Of a stretch of 64,000 nucleotides of DNA, positions 54,334 through 63,957 are shown piece after piece. This stretch comes from UBA7374 sp965660635 (GTDB lineage: Bacteria; Verrucomicrobiota; Verrucomicrobiia; Opitutales; Coraliomargaritaceae): contig CBFIAS010000003.1 of the NCBI GenBank assembly GCA_965660635.1, forward strand, positions 1-64,000. The letters are read 5' to 3'. Position 1 is the first letter of the stretch; each line of letters starts with the position of its first letter. The position numbers and the translations under genes are program-made. Under the pieces are notes generated by a model. The model did no database searches. It worked only from the letters and a program-made list of their open reading frames with translations, and was not told the DNA's origin.

Positions 54334-55503
54334 ATGAAGGCCCTCTTGAAGCGCATCGCCTCCCTGAGGCTAACCGTCACACTTCTCTCCTTCTCCATGG
54401 TGCTGGTTTTCTTCGGCACCCTCGCCCAGGTCGAGACCGGCATCTGGAAGACCCAGAAGGACTACTTCGAGAGCTTTCTCGTAGTCTGGAGCTATCCGCA
54501 AGCATGGGCCGGCCATGAGAAACTCTACTGGTTGCGCATACCCATGCCGGGAGGCTACACCGTGGGCGGGCTCCTCCTCCTCAACCTCGGCGCAGCCTTC
54601 CTTACCCGTTTCAAGGCAAAATGGAGCAAGCTGGGGATACACGCCATCCATATCGGGCTGATCACTCTCATCCTCAGTGAATTGCTGACCGACATCCTTG
54701 CAGTGGAAAGCAAGATGGCAATCGACGAGCAGGGGCGTAGCCACCACTCCTTCACCTACATGGACAACGAACTGGCCCTGGTTGACCGCGGCCACCCGGA
54801 TCACGACACCGTGCACAGCATCCCCGTGCAAATGCTCAAGCCCGGCAAGACCGTGGCCGTGCCCGACTCCCCCCTGCGCATCCGCACCCACAGCTACTAT
54901 CCAAACGCACAACTCATCCGCGCGCAAGGCACGGCCAAATCACCCGCCACGCAGGGAGCCGGAGTCAAAATGAACATCCAGGTGACGCCCCGCCCGATGG
55001 AGTATTCAGAAAACGACATCAACGCCGCCACCGCCTACGTTGAAGTCCTCGGCCCGGAAGAAAGCCTCGGCACCTGGCTCGTCTCCAACCTGATTGATGA
55101 GCGCTTCCCCCCGCAGATGGTTTCCCTCGGGGACCAGTCCTGGGAAATCGCCCTGCGCTTCAAGCGCTACTACCATCCCTTTGACATCGAACTGGTCGAC
55201 TTCACCCACGACCGCTACCCCGGAACGGAAATCCCCTACAACTTCTCCAGCGAAGTCGTCGTCCACCCGCATGACTCCAGCGCCACGACAAAAGCGCTGA
55301 TCTACATGAACCACCCGCTGCGCCACGCCGGACTCACCTTCTACCAGGCATCCTTTTCCGAGGACGAGCGTACCACCATCCTCCAAGTCGTGCGCAACCC
55401 CGGATGGCTCCTGCCCTACTTCAGCGTCCTCCTCATGGGCTTCGGCATGTGCTACCAGTTCGCCCTGCACTTCAGCGGCTTCCTTCGCAAACGTGCAGCG
55501 TAG
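54334..55503 (+). CDS. resB: Cytochrome c biogenesis protein ResB (Ccs1)
   Basis: A 389-residue System II haem-ligation protein. LRLTVTLLSFSMVLVFFGTLAQ (first helix), a second pair of helices near residues 70-125 with HAIHIGLITLILSELL, a large periplasmic domain, and NHPLRHAGLTFYQASF before the last helix (about 362-382) match ResB. With CcsA it carries haem across the membrane and joins it to CxxCH motifs, needed by ActA, ActE, CcoO and the monohaem cytochrome in this window. ccsA follows after 99 bases. Confidence 0.9.
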   Translation: MKALLKRIASLRLTVTLLSFSMVLVFFGTLAQVETGIWKTQKDYFESFLVVWSYPQAWAGHEKLYWLRIPMPGGYTVGGLLLLNLGAAFLTRFKAKWSKLGIHAIHIGLITLILSELLTDILAVESKMAIDEQGRSHHSFTYMDNELALVDRGHPDHDTVHSIPVQMLKPGKTVAVPDSPLRIRTHSYYPNAQLIRAQGTAKSPATQGAGVKMNIQVTPRPMEYSENDINAATAYVEVLGPEESLGTWLVSNLIDERFPPQMVSLGDQSWEIALRFKRYYHPFDIELVDFTHDRYPGTEIPYNFSSEVVVHPHDSSATTKALIYMNHPLRHAGLTFYQASFSEDERTTILQVVRNPGWLLPYFSVLLMGFGMCYQFALHFSGFLRKRAA

Positions 55504-55602
55504 TTATTCAACTGCGAAAAACCCGGATGATCGAATACAAGCGTCTTGTAAACGAAACCTGATTGTAGCGTCTTTAGCATTTCTCGTAGTTTATAATTCA
55601 TC

Positions 55603-57495
55603 GTGAAAAAAGCCATTTACAGCATCGTCGTGCTCCTCGTTTTACTGGTCTTCTGGCGGCATTTCCAGCCCAGTGGCGGAGACTCCGCCTTCGACCTCGA
55701 GACCTTCGCCGAAATGCCCGTGCAGGTGGGCGGGCGGATCAAGCCGCTCGACTCCGTTGCCCGCAACGCACTCCTCATATTGGCCAGCCGGCAGAAAGCC
55801 GAAACCGCGGACGGGCGCGGCCTCAGCCCCATCGAGTGGTTTGCCGACCTGGCCATGCGCCCGGAACTGGCCGACACCCACCCGGTCTTCAAGATCGAGT
55901 TCCCCGACGACCTCGGCATCGCCGGACTAGCCAAGCCCGGCGAGCGCTACTACGCCTACAACGACCTCCTCCCCCATCTGGCGGAAATCCATCGCCTGCA
56001 CCAGCAGATTGAACCCGAGCCGAAGAAACGCCAGCCGCGCGAACAACAACTCGACGACCTCAGCCGGGGCATCACCCTCTACCACCGGTTGATGCACTCG
56101 CTCCACCCGCCCGGCGAGCCCGGGCGACTCGACAACCTCACCGCCGAATACGCGGACTACGGAGCCATCATCGAGCCCGGCCTGCAAGCCCTGCGCCTGC
56201 AGCAACAGGGAGAAGACCACGACGCCTACCTCCTCAACCGCTTCATCGGCTACGGGGAGAGTTACCTCGCCCTCTCACAGACCGCCCATCTGCGGCTCGT
56301 CCCGCCGCCGCCCCCTGCCGATCCACTGGAAGACTGGAAGAACATCGGCCTGGAACTGATCGACGCCACCCATGGCCTAGGCATCAGCCCCTGCGTCCAC
56401 GACTACGCAGCACTAACCGAGGCCTACCGCGGAGGAGACAGTGAACGCTTCAACGCAACCGTTGCCTCAATGCGCGCGCGTTTCGCAGCGGACTATCCAG
56501 GCCAGAGCGGACGCGTCCACTACGAGCGCGGCTTCAATAAGGCACAAGTCTTTCCCCTCACCATGCAGCTCTACGTGCTGGTCTTTCTCATCGTCTGCAT
56601 CTCCTGGCTGCGCTGGCCGGCAGAGTTGAGCCGGGCCGCCTTCTGGCTGCTCCTGCTCGCCTTCCTCCTACACACCTACGGCCTGCTCTCCCGCATGTAC
56701 ATCCAGGGGCGACCGCCCGTGACCAACCTCTACTCATCCGCTGTCTTCGTCGGCTGGGGTGCCGTGCTGCTCGGAACCCTGCTCGAGCGATTCTTCAAGA
56801 ACGGCATCGGCGCCGGGATGGCCGCGCTCGTCGGTTTTGCCACCCTCATCATCGCCCACCATCTCGCCATGAGCGGTGACACCCTTGAGATGATGCGCGC
56901 CGTGCTCGACTCCAACTTCTGGCTGGCCACCCATGTCATCGTCATCACCTTCGGCTATTCCGCCATGTTCTTCGCCGGCACGCTGGCCATTGTCTTCATC
57001 CTCCAGGGGCTCCTCTCCCGCTCCTTTGACCGCGGCTCCGCACGTTCCCTCAACGCCATGGTTTACGGCATCACATGCTTCGCCGCACTCTTCAGCCTTG
57101 TCGGCACAATTCTCGGCGGCATCTGGGGCGACCAGAGCTGGGGCCGCTTCTGGGGCTGGGATCCCAAGGAGAACGGAGCGCTCATGATCGTCCTGATGTG
57201 CGCCATCTACCTGCACTCCCGATGGGGCGGCGTCTTTCGCGAGCGCGGCCTGATGGCCCTTGCCGTCTGCGGCAATATCGTCACTGCCTGGTCCTGGTTC
57301 GGCACCAACTTGCTTGGAGTCGGCCTGCACAGCTACGGCTTCACCGACAGCGGCTTCAAGTGGATGGCTCTCTTCATCCTCAGCCAGTTGCTCTTTATCG
57401 CCCTGGCCGCTCTGCCATGGAAGTGCTGGCGCAGCCAGTTCGGACGGGAACAGCACAACCGCGGACGCAACCTCATCGCCGGAAATTCCTCATAG
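55603..57495 (+). CDS. ccsA: Cytochrome c biogenesis protein CcsA, long form
   Basis: A 630-residue protein starting with GTG at 55603. One N-terminal helix and about 320 periplasmic residues precede eight or so C-terminal helices. The haem-handling WWD motif is WGDQSWGRFWGWDPKE (about residues 507-522), and conserved periplasmic histidines lie in the flanking loops. The N-terminal extension makes it longer than a plain CcsA (about 300-350 residues); similar long CcsA forms occur in Bacteroidota-like lineages. It functions with ResB just upstream. Confidence 0.92.
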   Translation: MKKAIYSIVVLLVLLVFWRHFQPSGGDSAFDLETFAEMPVQVGGRIKPLDSVARNALLILASRQKAETADGRGLSPIEWFADLAMRPELADTHPVFKIEFPDDLGIAGLAKPGERYYAYNDLLPHLAEIHRLHQQIEPEPKKRQPREQQLDDLSRGITLYHRLMHSLHPPGEPGRLDNLTAEYADYGAIIEPGLQALRLQQQGEDHDAYLLNRFIGYGESYLALSQTAHLRLVPPPPPADPLEDWKNIGLELIDATHGLGISPCVHDYAALTEAYRGGDSERFNATVASMRARFAADYPGQSGRVHYERGFNKAQVFPLTMQLYVLVFLIVCISWLRWPAELSRAAFWLLLLAFLLHTYGLLSRMYIQGRPPVTNLYSSAVFVGWGAVLLGTLLERFFKNGIGAGMAALVGFATLIIAHHLAMSGDTLEMMRAVLDSNFWLATHVIVITFGYSAMFFAGTLAIVFILQGLLSRSFDRGSARSLNAMVYGITCFAALFSLVGTILGGIWGDQSWGRFWGWDPKENGALMIVLMCAIYLHSRWGGVFRERGLMALAVCGNIVTAWSWFGTNLLGVGLHSYGFTDSGFKWMALFILSQLLFIALAALPWKCWRSQFGREQHNRGRNLIAGNSS

Positions 57496-57512
57496 AATAC
57501 AAATTTGCTACC

Positions 57513-57598
57513 GGTGTGGCCTGATTGAAGTTTTTACGGACGCTTGCCCCCGGCCATCCGGGTTACGTGCACGACGTTATTTCTCACACGGGGGAACG
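57513..57598. repeat. About 80-base direct repeat, copy 1
   Basis: Shares GGTGTGGCCTGATTGAAG at the left and TCCGGGTTACGTGCACGA plus TTATTTCTCACACGGGGG at the right with 57749-57827. The middle 25 bases differ and this copy is 7 bases longer. Confidence 0.9.
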
Positions 57599-57660
57599 TC
57601 ATCTCGTATCTCGGTTTCCACTCCTCGACTCGACTAAGTCGAAATCAGCGAAGCGGAAAT

Positions 57661-57716
57661 CGTGATCGTGATCGATTTGGATTGCGATTGCGATTGCGAT
57701 TGCGATTGCGATTTGG
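57661..57716. repeat. Hexanucleotide array, 9 units
   Basis: Two CGTGAT, then CGATTT, GGATTG, four CGATTG, CGATTT, in unbroken phase. In the reverse orientation this corresponds to the arrays at 19-96 and 50451-50654. The 19 bases at its left edge match 95-113 inverted. Confidence 0.92.
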
Positions 57717-57748
57717 ACCGACGAGTTCCGAAACAACAATTCGCTCAT

Positions 57749-57827
57749 GGTGTGGCCTGATTGAAGGGGCAGCTGCCCCAGGTCGTCCGGGTTACGTGCA
57801 CGATGTTATTTCTCACACGGGGGCACG
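57749..57827. repeat. About 80-base direct repeat, copy 2
   Basis: Second copy of 57513-57598, on the far side of the hexamer array. The middle contains a GGGGCAGCTGCCCC palindrome not present in copy 1. Confidence 0.9.
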
Positions 57828-57858
57828 GGGACGCATCCACCGCAGCAGAGGGCGGCAG

Positions 57859-58770
57859 CTATTCGGCGGCGGGCTCTATCGGCCGCTCGAACAAGTAGCT
57901 CATTAAGCCGACATTCGCCTCGTAGCGGCTAAACTCGGCCTCACCGAGCTTGTCCCCGTCCAGCCACAACTCGAAACCGGAAGGCAACGGATAGCCACCA
58001 TCCTCCTTTGGCCCGGAGAAGTGGAGGAGAACGTGCCTGCCGCCTGAATCCCCTGCGGGCAAACGGATCTCCCGGGATACCTCAAACCCCGTCTCCGAAT
58101 CGAAATAATGCCGGATTGCCGGATCGCCCAGCCCGCGGTTGGTCAATACATTGCAGTCCCGGTCCTGCCATTCGACGCCGGATTCCCATTGCAGCAGATC
58201 TTCTATTGGGCGCTCGCGCTCCTGCTCCGGCATGGAATAAATCCATTCTCCAGCCAGCAGGATGCCGAGAAAACGAGAGAGCCGGCTGTCCATGACCTGG
58301 GGCTCGATGGAAAAAAGATCCTCCAGCAGTCCGCTACCCTCCGACCAGCCGGAACCCCCGTCGTAGCCACTCGAGGCCGAACCATCCGGCCAGCGAATCT
58401 GAAACCTGCAGTAATCCGGCCGCTTGGCAAAAAGCATGAGAGTAAAGACCTGCCCATCGAGAATAAAGCGCCCGTTGACCAACAGGCTGTTGATCTCCTC
58501 AAAGCCCGTATCGCTGAGGTGCTCGTCCATGAAGTATTCAAACAAGCCCTTGTCCGACCGGTTTACCGTTTCCACCGATTCGTAATGCTTTTCACGGAGC
58601 GCCTTCTCGCCCTCGCTCTCCGTGGCGTAGTCGAGATAGAAATAAAAGAGGATCCCGAAAACCACGCTAAGGCTGAGCAACACGAATCCGGTCAATTTTA
58701 ACAACTCACCTATGTGCAACGGATGTCCAAGTATGACGATCCATTTCCCCTTGCTCGCTTTTTTGGGCAT
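57859..58770 (-). CDS. Single-pass membrane protein, unknown
   Basis: A 303-residue protein with one transmembrane helix (about 26-48) and a large periplasmic part. NSLLVNGRFILDGQVFTLMLFAKRPDYCRFQIRW resembles the start of outer-membrane lipoprotein-sorting or LolA-like folds, where a concave sheet binds lipid; this is a tentative pattern match. SETGFEVSREIRLP and GYPLPSGFELWLDGD later in the protein would fit the same idea. It is monocistronic and borders the repeat region. Function unknown. Confidence 0.65.
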   Translation of the reverse strand: MPKKASKGKWIVILGHPLHIGELLKLTGFVLLSLSVVFGILFYFYLDYATESEGEKALREKHYESVETVNRSDKGLFEYFMDEHLSDTGFEEINSLLVNGRFILDGQVFTLMLFAKRPDYCRFQIRWPDGSASSGYDGGSGWSEGSGLLEDLFSIEPQVMDSRLSRFLGILLAGEWIYSMPEQERERPIEDLLQWESGVEWQDRDCNVLTNRGLGDPAIRHYFDSETGFEVSREIRLPAGDSGGRHVLLHFSGPKEDGGYPLPSGFELWLDGDKLGEAEFSRYEANVGLMSYLFERPIEPAAE

Positions 58771-58820
58771 TTGTACCCAAGCTAAGCGGAAGAATTACTT
58801 ATTGGCAAGTACGAATCCGC

Positions 58821-59744
58821 TCATGCCCGCGGATGGGCCTGCTTGTGCGCCGACTTCAGCCGCGCCACCCCGACGTGGGTGTAAATCTGGGTGGTGGATA
58901 GATTGGCGTGCCCCAGAAGTTCCTGCACAGCACGAAGATCTGCTCCGTTGTCGAGCAGGTGGGTCGCATAAGAATGCCGCATCTTGTGCGGTGTCATGTC
59001 GAGGGGCAGATCCGCAGCAGCAAGATGCTTCTTCAGCAAAGTCTGGATACTTCGGGGCGACATCGGCCGGCCGCCCGGCTGGCAGACCACCGGATCCTCC
59101 CGGCCCGCAGGAAGCCCACCGTCCTGGACGAAATCCCGCAGGCAACGGACGGCCACCGGCCCGAGCGGACAGAGCCGCTCCTTGCCTCCCTTCCCCATGA
59201 TCCGGGCAGTCTTCTCCTCCATATCGATATCGCCGTGCAGCAGGGCGCACAGTTCGCTCACCCGCAATCCCCCGCCGTAAAGCAACTCCAGCACCAGTCG
59301 ATCCCGGCGGGCCTCGAACAAGTTGACCAGGCCGTCCCCTAGCAGCCGGTCTGGAGTCTCCAGCAAGCGGCGCATCTGCTCCACGCTCATGAATTTGGGC
59401 AGTTTTTTTTCCAGCTTGGGCAGGCTCAGTCCGGTGAACGGGCAAGCTTGGCAATCGCCCTGTTCCCGGAGAAAACGATAGAAGGACCGCAAGCCGGAAA
59501 CATGATTGTGCAGCGTGCGCCGGCCCAGGCGGCGACGCTGCTCGATCAAATAATCCCGCGCCTCCTCCGGGCGAACTGCGTTGAAATCCCCCCTCCACTG
59601 GCCGCCTTCGGCCAGCCATCCGGCCAGACAGCCAACCGCATGGCGGTAGTTGCGCACCGTGTTTGGAGAAACCCGGCGCTCCAATTCAAGGTGGGCGCAG
59701 AAACGCTCCAGCTCTGGATAGGCCGGCTGATCCTCAGAAGACAT
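58821..59744 (-). CDS. Tyrosine recombinase XerC/XerD
   Basis: A 307-residue tyrosine recombinase of chromosome-dimer-resolution type. An N-terminal SAM-like core-binding domain (about 8-95) precedes the catalytic domain. The active-site set is Arg161 (GGGLRVSELC), Lys185 area (MGKGGKER), His253 and Arg256 (TPHKMRHSYATHLL), His279 (LLGHANLSTTQIYTH) and Tyr288. Length and motifs are those of XerC/XerD, not phage integrases. No second Xer gene or attachment site is nearby. parA lies 54 bases upstream on the same strand, so the two may be co-transcribed, both concerned with chromosome segregation. Confidence 0.9.
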   Translation of the reverse strand: MSSEDQPAYPELERFCAHLELERRVSPNTVRNYRHAVGCLAGWLAEGGQWRGDFNAVRPEEARDYLIEQRRRLGRRTLHNHVSGLRSFYRFLREQGDCQACPFTGLSLPKLEKKLPKFMSVEQMRRLLETPDRLLGDGLVNLFEARRDRLVLELLYGGGLRVSELCALLHGDIDMEEKTARIMGKGGKERLCPLGPVAVRCLRDFVQDGGLPAGREDPVVCQPGGRPMSPRSIQTLLKKHLAAADLPLDMTPHKMRHSYATHLLDNGADLRAVQELLGHANLSTTQIYTHVGVARLKSAHKQAHPRA

Positions 59745-59798
59745 CAGAAAACAGGCCTACAGGACCAATCGCCCAGGCGCAACAGCAGATCAACACAG

Positions 59799-60584
59799 TC
59801 AACCACCCAGGCTGAAGCGCTCGATCACCTCCCCGGCCAGATAGCGGTAGGCATGTGCGCCCTTGCTGTTGCCATCGTATTCAAAAATAGACTGCCCGAA
59901 GCTGGGAGCCTCGCTCAGGCGGATGGAGCGCGGTATCATGCTGCGGAAAACCATCTCGTCGAAGTGATTACGCACCTCCCCAACCACCTGGTGGGAGAGG
60001 TTGTTGCGCGGGTCAAACATCGTCATGAGTATACCGCCTAACTGGAGGTTTCCGTTCACCCCCGCGGAGCGCAGCTTGTCCAGCACCTTCAGGATCTGCC
60101 CCAGCCCCTCCATCGCCAGGTACTCACACTGGAGCGCGATCAACAGGTAGTCCGCCGCTGCCAGGCTGTTCATCGAGAGCATTCCCAGAGCCGGCGGACA
60201 ATCCAGCACCACTGCGTCGAAATCGCCCGACTCGCGGAGCGGCGCCAGCACCTCGCGAAGCTGGCCAAGATAGTTTTCCCGCTGAACCAGTTCAATCTCG
60301 ATCGCCGCCATGTCCACCTCCGAGGGGATCATGTAGAGCCCGTTCCGAGCGCCCACCGGCTGGACCTTGTCCAGGGCCGAGCCCTCGCCACAGAGTGGCC
60401 CGTAGAGACTGCCGCCCTCCGTCTTCTCCAGCCCCAGGCCGCTCGTTGCGTTGGCCTGTGGATCCAGGTCGATGAGCAGCGTGCGCACGCCTTTTTCCGC
60501 CAGGGCAAAGCTCAAGTTAATCGCGGTTGTCGTCTTACCGACCCCGCCCTTTTGGTTCGCAATGGTAAAAACCGTAGCAGACAT
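59799..60584 (-). CDS. parA: ParA (Soj) chromosome-partitioning ATPase
   Basis: A 261-residue deviant Walker-type ATPase. The P-loop NQKGGVGKTTTAINL (about 9-23) carries the signature Lys, LLIDLDPQANATSGLG follows, and DAVVLDCPPALGMLS is the Walker B region. IPRSIRLSEAPSFGQSIFEYD is characteristic of chromosomal Soj/ParA. There is no N-terminal DNA-binding domain, as in chromosomal ParA. No parB gene follows, and no parS site of the Bacillus/Caulobacter consensus was spotted, so its partner must be elsewhere. Confidence 0.94.
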   Translation of the reverse strand: MSATVFTIANQKGGVGKTTTAINLSFALAEKGVRTLLIDLDPQANATSGLGLEKTEGGSLYGPLCGEGSALDKVQPVGARNGLYMIPSEVDMAAIEIELVQRENYLGQLREVLAPLRESGDFDAVVLDCPPALGMLSMNSLAAADYLLIALQCEYLAMEGLGQILKVLDKLRSAGVNGNLQLGGILMTMFDPRNNLSHQVVGEVRNHFDEMVFRSMIPRSIRLSEAPSFGQSIFEYDGNSKGAHAYRYLAGEVIERFSLGG

Positions 60585-60762
60585 GCCCAGAAGTTACGGC
60601 CCATTACCAACTGGTCGAGCAGAAATCACCGGGAAAACCCTTCAAGATTCCTCTGCAACAAAATCCCTTTCCGCCACTATGCCAGAATTAAATCGAAGGG
60701 GTATTACGCCTGCCCAAATTAAACTTTGCCGCGGCGGCGGATCATCCTTTCAATGACTGTGA

Positions 60763-63171
60763 ATGGATGTACGCAACGCTCTTCTCAAACTTCTCCGCGC
60801 TCCCGACTACGTGCCCATGCGCGAGGAAGAGTTGCTGGCTGTCCTGAGGCTCAACCAAGACTCGCTGAAACGGGCGCGCAAATTGATCCGCGCCATGCTG
60901 GACAAGGGGGAACTGGTCCGGGTGAAGAAGGACCGCCTCTGCATCCCCGGCGACGCTGATCTGGTCAGCGGCCACATCCACTTCCGGCAAAGCGGCTCGG
61001 CATTCATCATACCCGAGGCGGAATCTAAAAAGAAGGGAAAGGAAGGGCATCCCGTGGCGGCGGAAGACACCGGGACGGCCCTGCATGGAGACCTTGTGCT
61101 GGCCCGCGTGCTGGAGCGCTCCCGCCGGAGACCCTTTGAGCGCGGTGGACGGGGCCGGGGCAGACGCGTGGAACCGGCAGGCAGGCAGGCCTTGCGCGTC
61201 ATCCGCGTGATCAAGCGGGCCCGCGAAACGATTGTCGGCACATTGCAGAAGGCCCGCCACACACACTTCATCATCCCCGACGATCCGCGCATCATCCAGG
61301 ACTTCCTCGTGCCGCCGCCTGCCAATTCCGGCCTGCAGCCCCTGCCTAAAGAGGGCGACAAGGTGGTGGTCAAGCTGCTCGAGTGGAAACAGCGCCACCT
61401 CAACCCGGAGGGCGAGATCGTGCAGGTACTGGGCCGCACCCATGAGCCCGGCGCAGAGTTCAAGGGCATCCTTCACAAGTACGCGCTGGAGCCAAAGTTT
61501 CCCGCAGCGGTAGAGCGGGCCATGAAGGACATGCCGGACGCCGTGCCCGAAGAAGACTGCGAGGGCCGGGCGGACTGCCGGAAGTTGTTCACCTTCACGA
61601 TCGACCCGGATGATGCCAAGGACTTCGACGACGCCCTCTCCGTGGAGGACATGGAGGACGGCCAGTGCCGCGTCGGCATCCATATCGCCGACGTGTCGGC
61701 CTATGTGAAACCCGGGACCGTCCTGGACAAGGAGGCCCAGAAGCGCGGCAACAGCACCTATCTCGTGGGCACCGTCATTCCCATGCTGCCCCACGCCCTT
61801 TCCAACGGCCTCTGTAGCCTCGTTGAAGCGCAGGACCGCCTGACCAAGAGCGTGTTCATCACGTACAACAGCAAGGCTGGCATCGAGAAGATCGACTACG
61901 CCCGCACCGTCATCCGCAGCAACAAGCGGCTGACCTACGCGCAGGCCCTGGCCTTCCTGAATAGCGATGACCTCGCCGAAGTGGCCAAGACTCCCCTGCC
62001 CCCGAAGCACCAGACCGGCTCCACCGGACGACCACTGGAGGATCTGAGCGAGAAAGAAATGCGCCAACTGCAGTCTGGCATCCGCCAGTTGTGGACAATC
62101 GCCAGCCAGCTCCGCAAGCGGCGCTTCAAATCCGGATCGCTCGACCTCGAGATGAACGAGATCAAGATCTACGTCGATCCGGAGGGATACGCCGAGCGCA
62201 TCGAGAAACAACATCACGACGAGAGCCACCAGTTGATCGAGGAGTTCATGCTCTCGGCCAACGAGGCAGTGGCCCGGGTGATGAAACAGCAGCGCTACCC
62301 CTGCCTCTACCGGGTGCACGACGAGCCGGAAGACGAGAAACTTCAGGAACTGCGCGAGACCATGGCCAGCCATGGGATCAAGTGCGGCAACCTCGCCCGG
62401 GCGCGCGAGATGGCCGCGCTCTTGCAGACGCTCAAGGAGCACCCGCAAGGCCACACCCTGAAGACCCATGTCCTGCGCAGCCTCAAGCAGGCACAGTACC
62501 GGGCCAGCCCCGACGGGCACTACGGCCTGGCGAAGAACGACTATACCCATTTCACCTCACCCATCCGCCGCTACTCCGACCTCGTGGTGCACCGCGTGCT
62601 CGACGCCTACCTGCACAAGACCGGAGCGCCCTCTGCCCCGGAAAAGCCCGACATCCGCTACACCCAGGGCAAACTCGAATCCCTCGGCGATCACCTTTGC
62701 GTGACGGAGCGAAACAGCGTCGATGCCGAACGGGAATCGGTAAAAACCAAGCTTCTGGAGTACTACGAGCGGGAGTTGAAGCAGGAGAACAAGCAATCCT
62801 TTGAGGCAGTCATCACCGATGTGAAAAACCACGGCCTCTACATCGAAGTGATCGACTCGATGGCCTTCGGGATGATCCACATCTCCACCCTCGACGACGA
62901 TTTCTACCATGTTGATACCGACGGCCAGCGGGTAGTCGGCCGCCGCAGCGGCAGGACTTACTCGGTCGCCGACACCGTGCAGGTGCAGGTCGAACGGGTG
63001 GACCGGTTCAAGCGCCAGATCGACTTCCGCATCGTGCCCGCTCAAGCGCCCGCCCAGGAAAAACGCCCGGGCAAGAAGAAGAGGCCAGCCACGGCGAAAT
63101 CCGCCAAAGCCCTGGCCGAGCTGCGCAAGCAGCGCCGCTCAAACCGCCAAGGCAAGAACCGCAAGCAGTAG
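60763..63171 (+). CDS. rnr: Ribonuclease R
   Basis: An 802-residue processive 3'-5' exoribonuclease. An N-terminal helix-turn-helix-like region and two cold-shock domains (VSGHIHFRQSGSAFIIPEA) precede the RNB catalytic domain, whose Asp cluster is D281, D287, D289 and D290 in the stretch IDPDDAKDFDDALS. HIADVSAYVKPG, PHALSNGLCSL and YTHFTSPIRRYSDL complete the core. An S1 domain (FEAVITDVKNHGLYIEVI) and a Lys/Arg-rich tail follow. Length is normal. It is divergent from parA. Confidence 0.96.
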   Translation: MDVRNALLKLLRAPDYVPMREEELLAVLRLNQDSLKRARKLIRAMLDKGELVRVKKDRLCIPGDADLVSGHIHFRQSGSAFIIPEAESKKKGKEGHPVAAEDTGTALHGDLVLARVLERSRRRPFERGGRGRGRRVEPAGRQALRVIRVIKRARETIVGTLQKARHTHFIIPDDPRIIQDFLVPPPANSGLQPLPKEGDKVVVKLLEWKQRHLNPEGEIVQVLGRTHEPGAEFKGILHKYALEPKFPAAVERAMKDMPDAVPEEDCEGRADCRKLFTFTIDPDDAKDFDDALSVEDMEDGQCRVGIHIADVSAYVKPGTVLDKEAQKRGNSTYLVGTVIPMLPHALSNGLCSLVEAQDRLTKSVFITYNSKAGIEKIDYARTVIRSNKRLTYAQALAFLNSDDLAEVAKTPLPPKHQTGSTGRPLEDLSEKEMRQLQSGIRQLWTIASQLRKRRFKSGSLDLEMNEIKIYVDPEGYAERIEKQHHDESHQLIEEFMLSANEAVARVMKQQRYPCLYRVHDEPEDEKLQELRETMASHGIKCGNLARAREMAALLQTLKEHPQGHTLKTHVLRSLKQAQYRASPDGHYGLAKNDYTHFTSPIRRYSDLVVHRVLDAYLHKTGAPSAPEKPDIRYTQGKLESLGDHLCVTERNSVDAERESVKTKLLEYYERELKQENKQSFEAVITDVKNHGLYIEVIDSMAFGMIHISTLDDDFYHVDTDGQRVVGRRSGRTYSVADTVQVQVERVDRFKRQIDFRIVPAQAPAQEKRPGKKKRPATAKSAKALAELRKQRRSNRQGKNRKQ

Positions 63172-63225
63172 CATCAAGGGCGCATCCTTCAAGGACAGGA
63201 GCTATAATTATGAGAAGTCGAATAA

Positions 63226-63957
63226 TCATCTGCGCGCGATGGCGCGGAATCCACTCGGCGACTGCCCCGTTTCCCGGCGGAATGCCCTGGAGAAACCAGC
63301 CGGGCTTTCATAGCCGCACTGGGCAGCGATCTCCGTCATGTTGAGTGGCGTGTCCCTCAACAATTCACAGGCCCGTGATACCCGGAGTTGCGAGAGGAAA
63401 CGACTCGGACTGAGTTGGAAGTGCTCCTTGAAGCGCCGCTCCAAGGTCGCCACGGACATGCCAGAGGCACGCGCGATGTCCGCAACGGAGACACGCTCCG
63501 ACAAGTGACCACGGGCAAACTCGACAATTTCAGCGAATGCACGGTAGGGGCCCGGCAGCGCATCGACATTGTCCGGAAGCGGCCGGGATATCCCCGTCGT
63601 GCCGATCACCAGGCCATCCGGATCACGCAAGGGCAACTTCGTCGTCGAGCGCCACTCGATTCCGCCGTGCGGACTGGTCAAAAGCTCGATTTTCCTCCGG
63701 ATGGACTGGCCTGTTTCAAGAACATGGCGGTCGTCTGCCATGAATACAGCAGCCAGTTCCGGGTAGTAGAGCTGAGCGTCTGTCTTCCCGATGACCACTT
63801 CCGGCTCGAGATTGACGCGCTCGGCAAAGGCACGATTCAAGGCGACAATCCTGTGAGCGTCGTCCTTTACCCAGTAAAGAACGTCTGCAAGCTGGTTAAA
63901 CAGTGTGACCACCGTGTCCACAGGCAACCATCCAAGACGATCTTCGAAATCCACCAT
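63226..63957 (-). CDS. PAS-AraC family transcriptional regulator
   Basis: A 243-residue regulator. Residues about 12-125 form a PAS domain (LADVLYWVKDDAHRIVALNRAF, then GIEWRSTTKLPLRDPDGLVIGTTGISR), which would sense a small molecule or redox state. Residues about 145-240 are an AraC-type double helix-turn-helix (SVADIARASGMSVATLERRFKEHF and MTEIAAQCGYESPAGFSRAFRRETGQSPSGFR). The start is close to the window's right edge but complete. The target genes are not known; no metabolic gene is next to it in the window. Confidence 0.93.
   Translation of the reverse strand: MVDFEDRLGWLPVDTVVTLFNQLADVLYWVKDDAHRIVALNRAFAERVNLEPEVVIGKTDAQLYYPELAAVFMADDRHVLETGQSIRRKIELLTSPHGGIEWRSTTKLPLRDPDGLVIGTTGISRPLPDNVDALPGPYRAFAEIVEFARGHLSERVSVADIARASGMSVATLERRFKEHFQLSPSRFLSQLRVSRACELLRDTPLNMTEIAAQCGYESPAGFSRAFRRETGQSPSGFRAIARR

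Larger units (their letters stand above)
57496..57858. other. 363-base gene-free region with repeats
   Basis: No gene is supported. It holds two copies of a roughly 80-base direct repeat (57513-57598, 57749-57827) on either side of a hexamer array (57661-57716). Between them, 57643-57661 is an exact inverted match to 95-113. Confidence 0.8.

Noticed and set aside
58821..59744. XerC/D-like gene as an integron or phage integrase
   Set aside because: Length and motifs match the chromosomal Xer type, and there are no attC sites, cassettes or phage genes nearby.
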